DNA of 22,624 bases from Candidatus Thorarchaeota archaeon (lineage in GTDB: Archaea; Asgardarchaeota; Thorarchaeia; Thorarchaeales; Thorarchaeaceae). The DNA lies in contig JABCSP010000009.1 in assembly GCA_018238825.1 (NCBI GenBank), positions 1-22,624 of the forward strand. The letters are read 5' to 3'. This document shows, piece after piece, positions 21,900 to 22,624 of this stretch; position 1 is the stretch's first letter, and the number at the start of each line of letters is the position of its first letter. The position numbers and the translations under genes are program-made. The notes beneath the pieces are model-generated. The model saw only the letters and a list, made by a program, of their open reading frames with translations, did no database searches and was not told the DNA's origin.

Positions 21900-22624
21900 T
21901 CATGGTTTGAGAACGAGTTTACCCATCTGAGCGCCCTGCTCGAGGATTTCGTGAGCCTCTTGTGCTTTAGAGAGTGGTAGGATTCGGTCTACTGTAGGTC
22001 GGATAGTGCCGTTCCAGACCAGCTTTAGCGCCGTTCGCAGCTCATCTCTGCTTCCCATTGTTGAGCCAAGAATTTCAAGTTGCTTCCAAAAGAGGAGGTT
22101 CACATTGGTTTCGGCAATCGGTCCAGATGTTGCCCCACAAGTGACAAGTTTCCCACCCTTTCTCAGACTCTTCATACTTTTGGCCCATGTTGCCTGTCCG
22201 ACAGAGTCTACAACAATGTCAACACCACGTTTGTTTGTTAATCGATAGATTTCCTTGTGATAATCAGGCGTTTCACTGTGATTGATACCTTCATCTGCAC
22301 CCAGGCTGTATGCCTTCTCCAGCTTTTTGTCAGAAGAACTTGTGACAATCACCCTGGCTCCAGCAGCTTTTGCAATCTGAAGTGCTGCGAGAGCCACGCC
22401 ACCTCCAATCCCAATGATAAGAACATCATCTCCAGCTTTAACCTGAGCCTTAGTCATCAACAGCCTCCATGCAGTCATGAGTGTTAGTGGAATAGAAGCA
22501 GCCCCAGCCATGTCAAGACTGGAATTTTTGGGAAGGGGTATAACGTTTTGTTCGTCTATATTGAGATACTCTGCGTATCCACCTCGATAATGTTCGCCAA
22601 TTATTCCATAAGATGAACAAAGGG
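21900..22624 (-). CDS. Zinc-type MDR alcohol dehydrogenase/quinone reductase, 5' end outside window
   Basis: This is the C-terminal 240 or so residues of a medium-chain dehydrogenase. The frame stays open to the right edge: beyond the internal ATG at 22511 it reads back through IPLPKNSSLD, GGYAEYLNIDE and a cysteine in LCSSYGIIGEHY. The LCSSYG cysteine fits the last structural-zinc ligand of zinc MDR enzymes, so the ATG at 22511 is not the real start. The Rossmann motif is LIIGIGGGVALAALQIAKAAGA, cofactor region VTSSSDKK, and the end AHEILEQGAQMGKLVLKP is the standard MDR C terminus. Serine residues after the second strand suggest NADP(H) is possible. The catalytic zinc residues are outside the window, so substrate cannot be told. 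Confidence 0.92.
   Translation of the reverse strand, partial: LCSSYGIIGEHYRGGYAEYLNIDEQNVIPLPKNSSLDMAGAASIPLTLMTAWRLLMTKAQVKAGDDVLIIGIGGGVALAALQIAKAAGARVIVTSSSDKKLEKAYSLGADEGINHSETPDYHKEIYRLTNKRGVDIVVDSVGQATWAKSMKSLRKGGKLVTCGATSGPIAETNVNLLFWKQLEILGSTMGSRDELRTALKLVWNGTIRPTVDRILPLSKAQEAHEILEQGAQMGKLVLKP

Noticed and set aside
22509..22511. ATG at 22511 as the start of the MDR dehydrogenase
   Set aside because: The frame continues upstream with typical MDR sequence to the window edge, so this is an internal Met.
1..22624. CRISPR array, insertion sequence, prophage, defence island
   Set aside because: No spaced repeats, transposase, integrase or phage genes were seen; the repair genes form the ordinary archaeal housekeeping operon.

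Overview
The window reads as a chromosomal segment of an archaeon, with no mobile or phage-like genes. Support comes from the rad50-mre11-herA-nurA repair operon, the archaeosine pair arcS and RaSEA, an archaeal-type short triosephosphate isomerase, TATA boxes about 26 bases upstream of the two tRNA genes, tRNA genes that encode CCA, and Shine-Dalgarno sites of the GGTG/GAGG type. Moderate GC, tightly packed genes and the mix of families would fit an Asgard archaeon (for example Thorarchaeota-like). That placement is an inference with modest confidence. Using ArcS plus RaSEA argues against most Crenarchaeota.

Layout. Positions 1-5370 (minus strand) hold one repair operon in the order nurA, herA, mre11, rad50, with rad50 cut by the left edge. 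It encodes the DNA end-resection machine. From a divergent intergenic region, a plus-strand pair follows (5604-8160): a metallo-beta-lactamase-fold protein that seems to lack its metal ligands, and a 595-residue multi-domain beta-sandwich protein without signal peptide. A hairpin at 8176-8208 separates this pair from a minus-strand group (8225-14314). That group contains a DUF1998 (MrfA/Hrq1-like) helicase, ArcS, RaSEA and a small unknown protein. ArcS and RaSEA complete archaeosine at G15 of tRNAs, and both tRNA-Arg genes in the window have G at that position.

Positions 14491-15352 carry two tandem thioredoxins with a hairpin/T-run terminator between them. They are followed by a gamma-carbonic-anhydrase-fold protein that abuts, tail to tail with no spacer, a gene for an M24 (prolidase-like) protein with its own palindromic operator candidate. 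Two tRNA-Arg genes (GCG and CCG anticodons) enclose a 68-residue unknown. Then come a bipolar basic/acidic repeat protein, a Nif3-like protein, a DUF89 phosphatase, triosephosphate isomerase, an SCP2-like small protein, a ribbon-helix-helix regulator and a zinc-type MDR alcohol dehydrogenase cut by the right edge.

The most striking pattern is that four proteins of normally metal-dependent families (MBL, gamma-CA, M24, Nif3) each keep the fold signatures but lack one or more canonical metal ligands, while the DUF89, TIM, thioredoxin and Mre11 active sites nearby are essentially intact. No gene-free stretch exceeds 300 bases. I saw no rRNA, CRISPR array, insertion sequence or origin.
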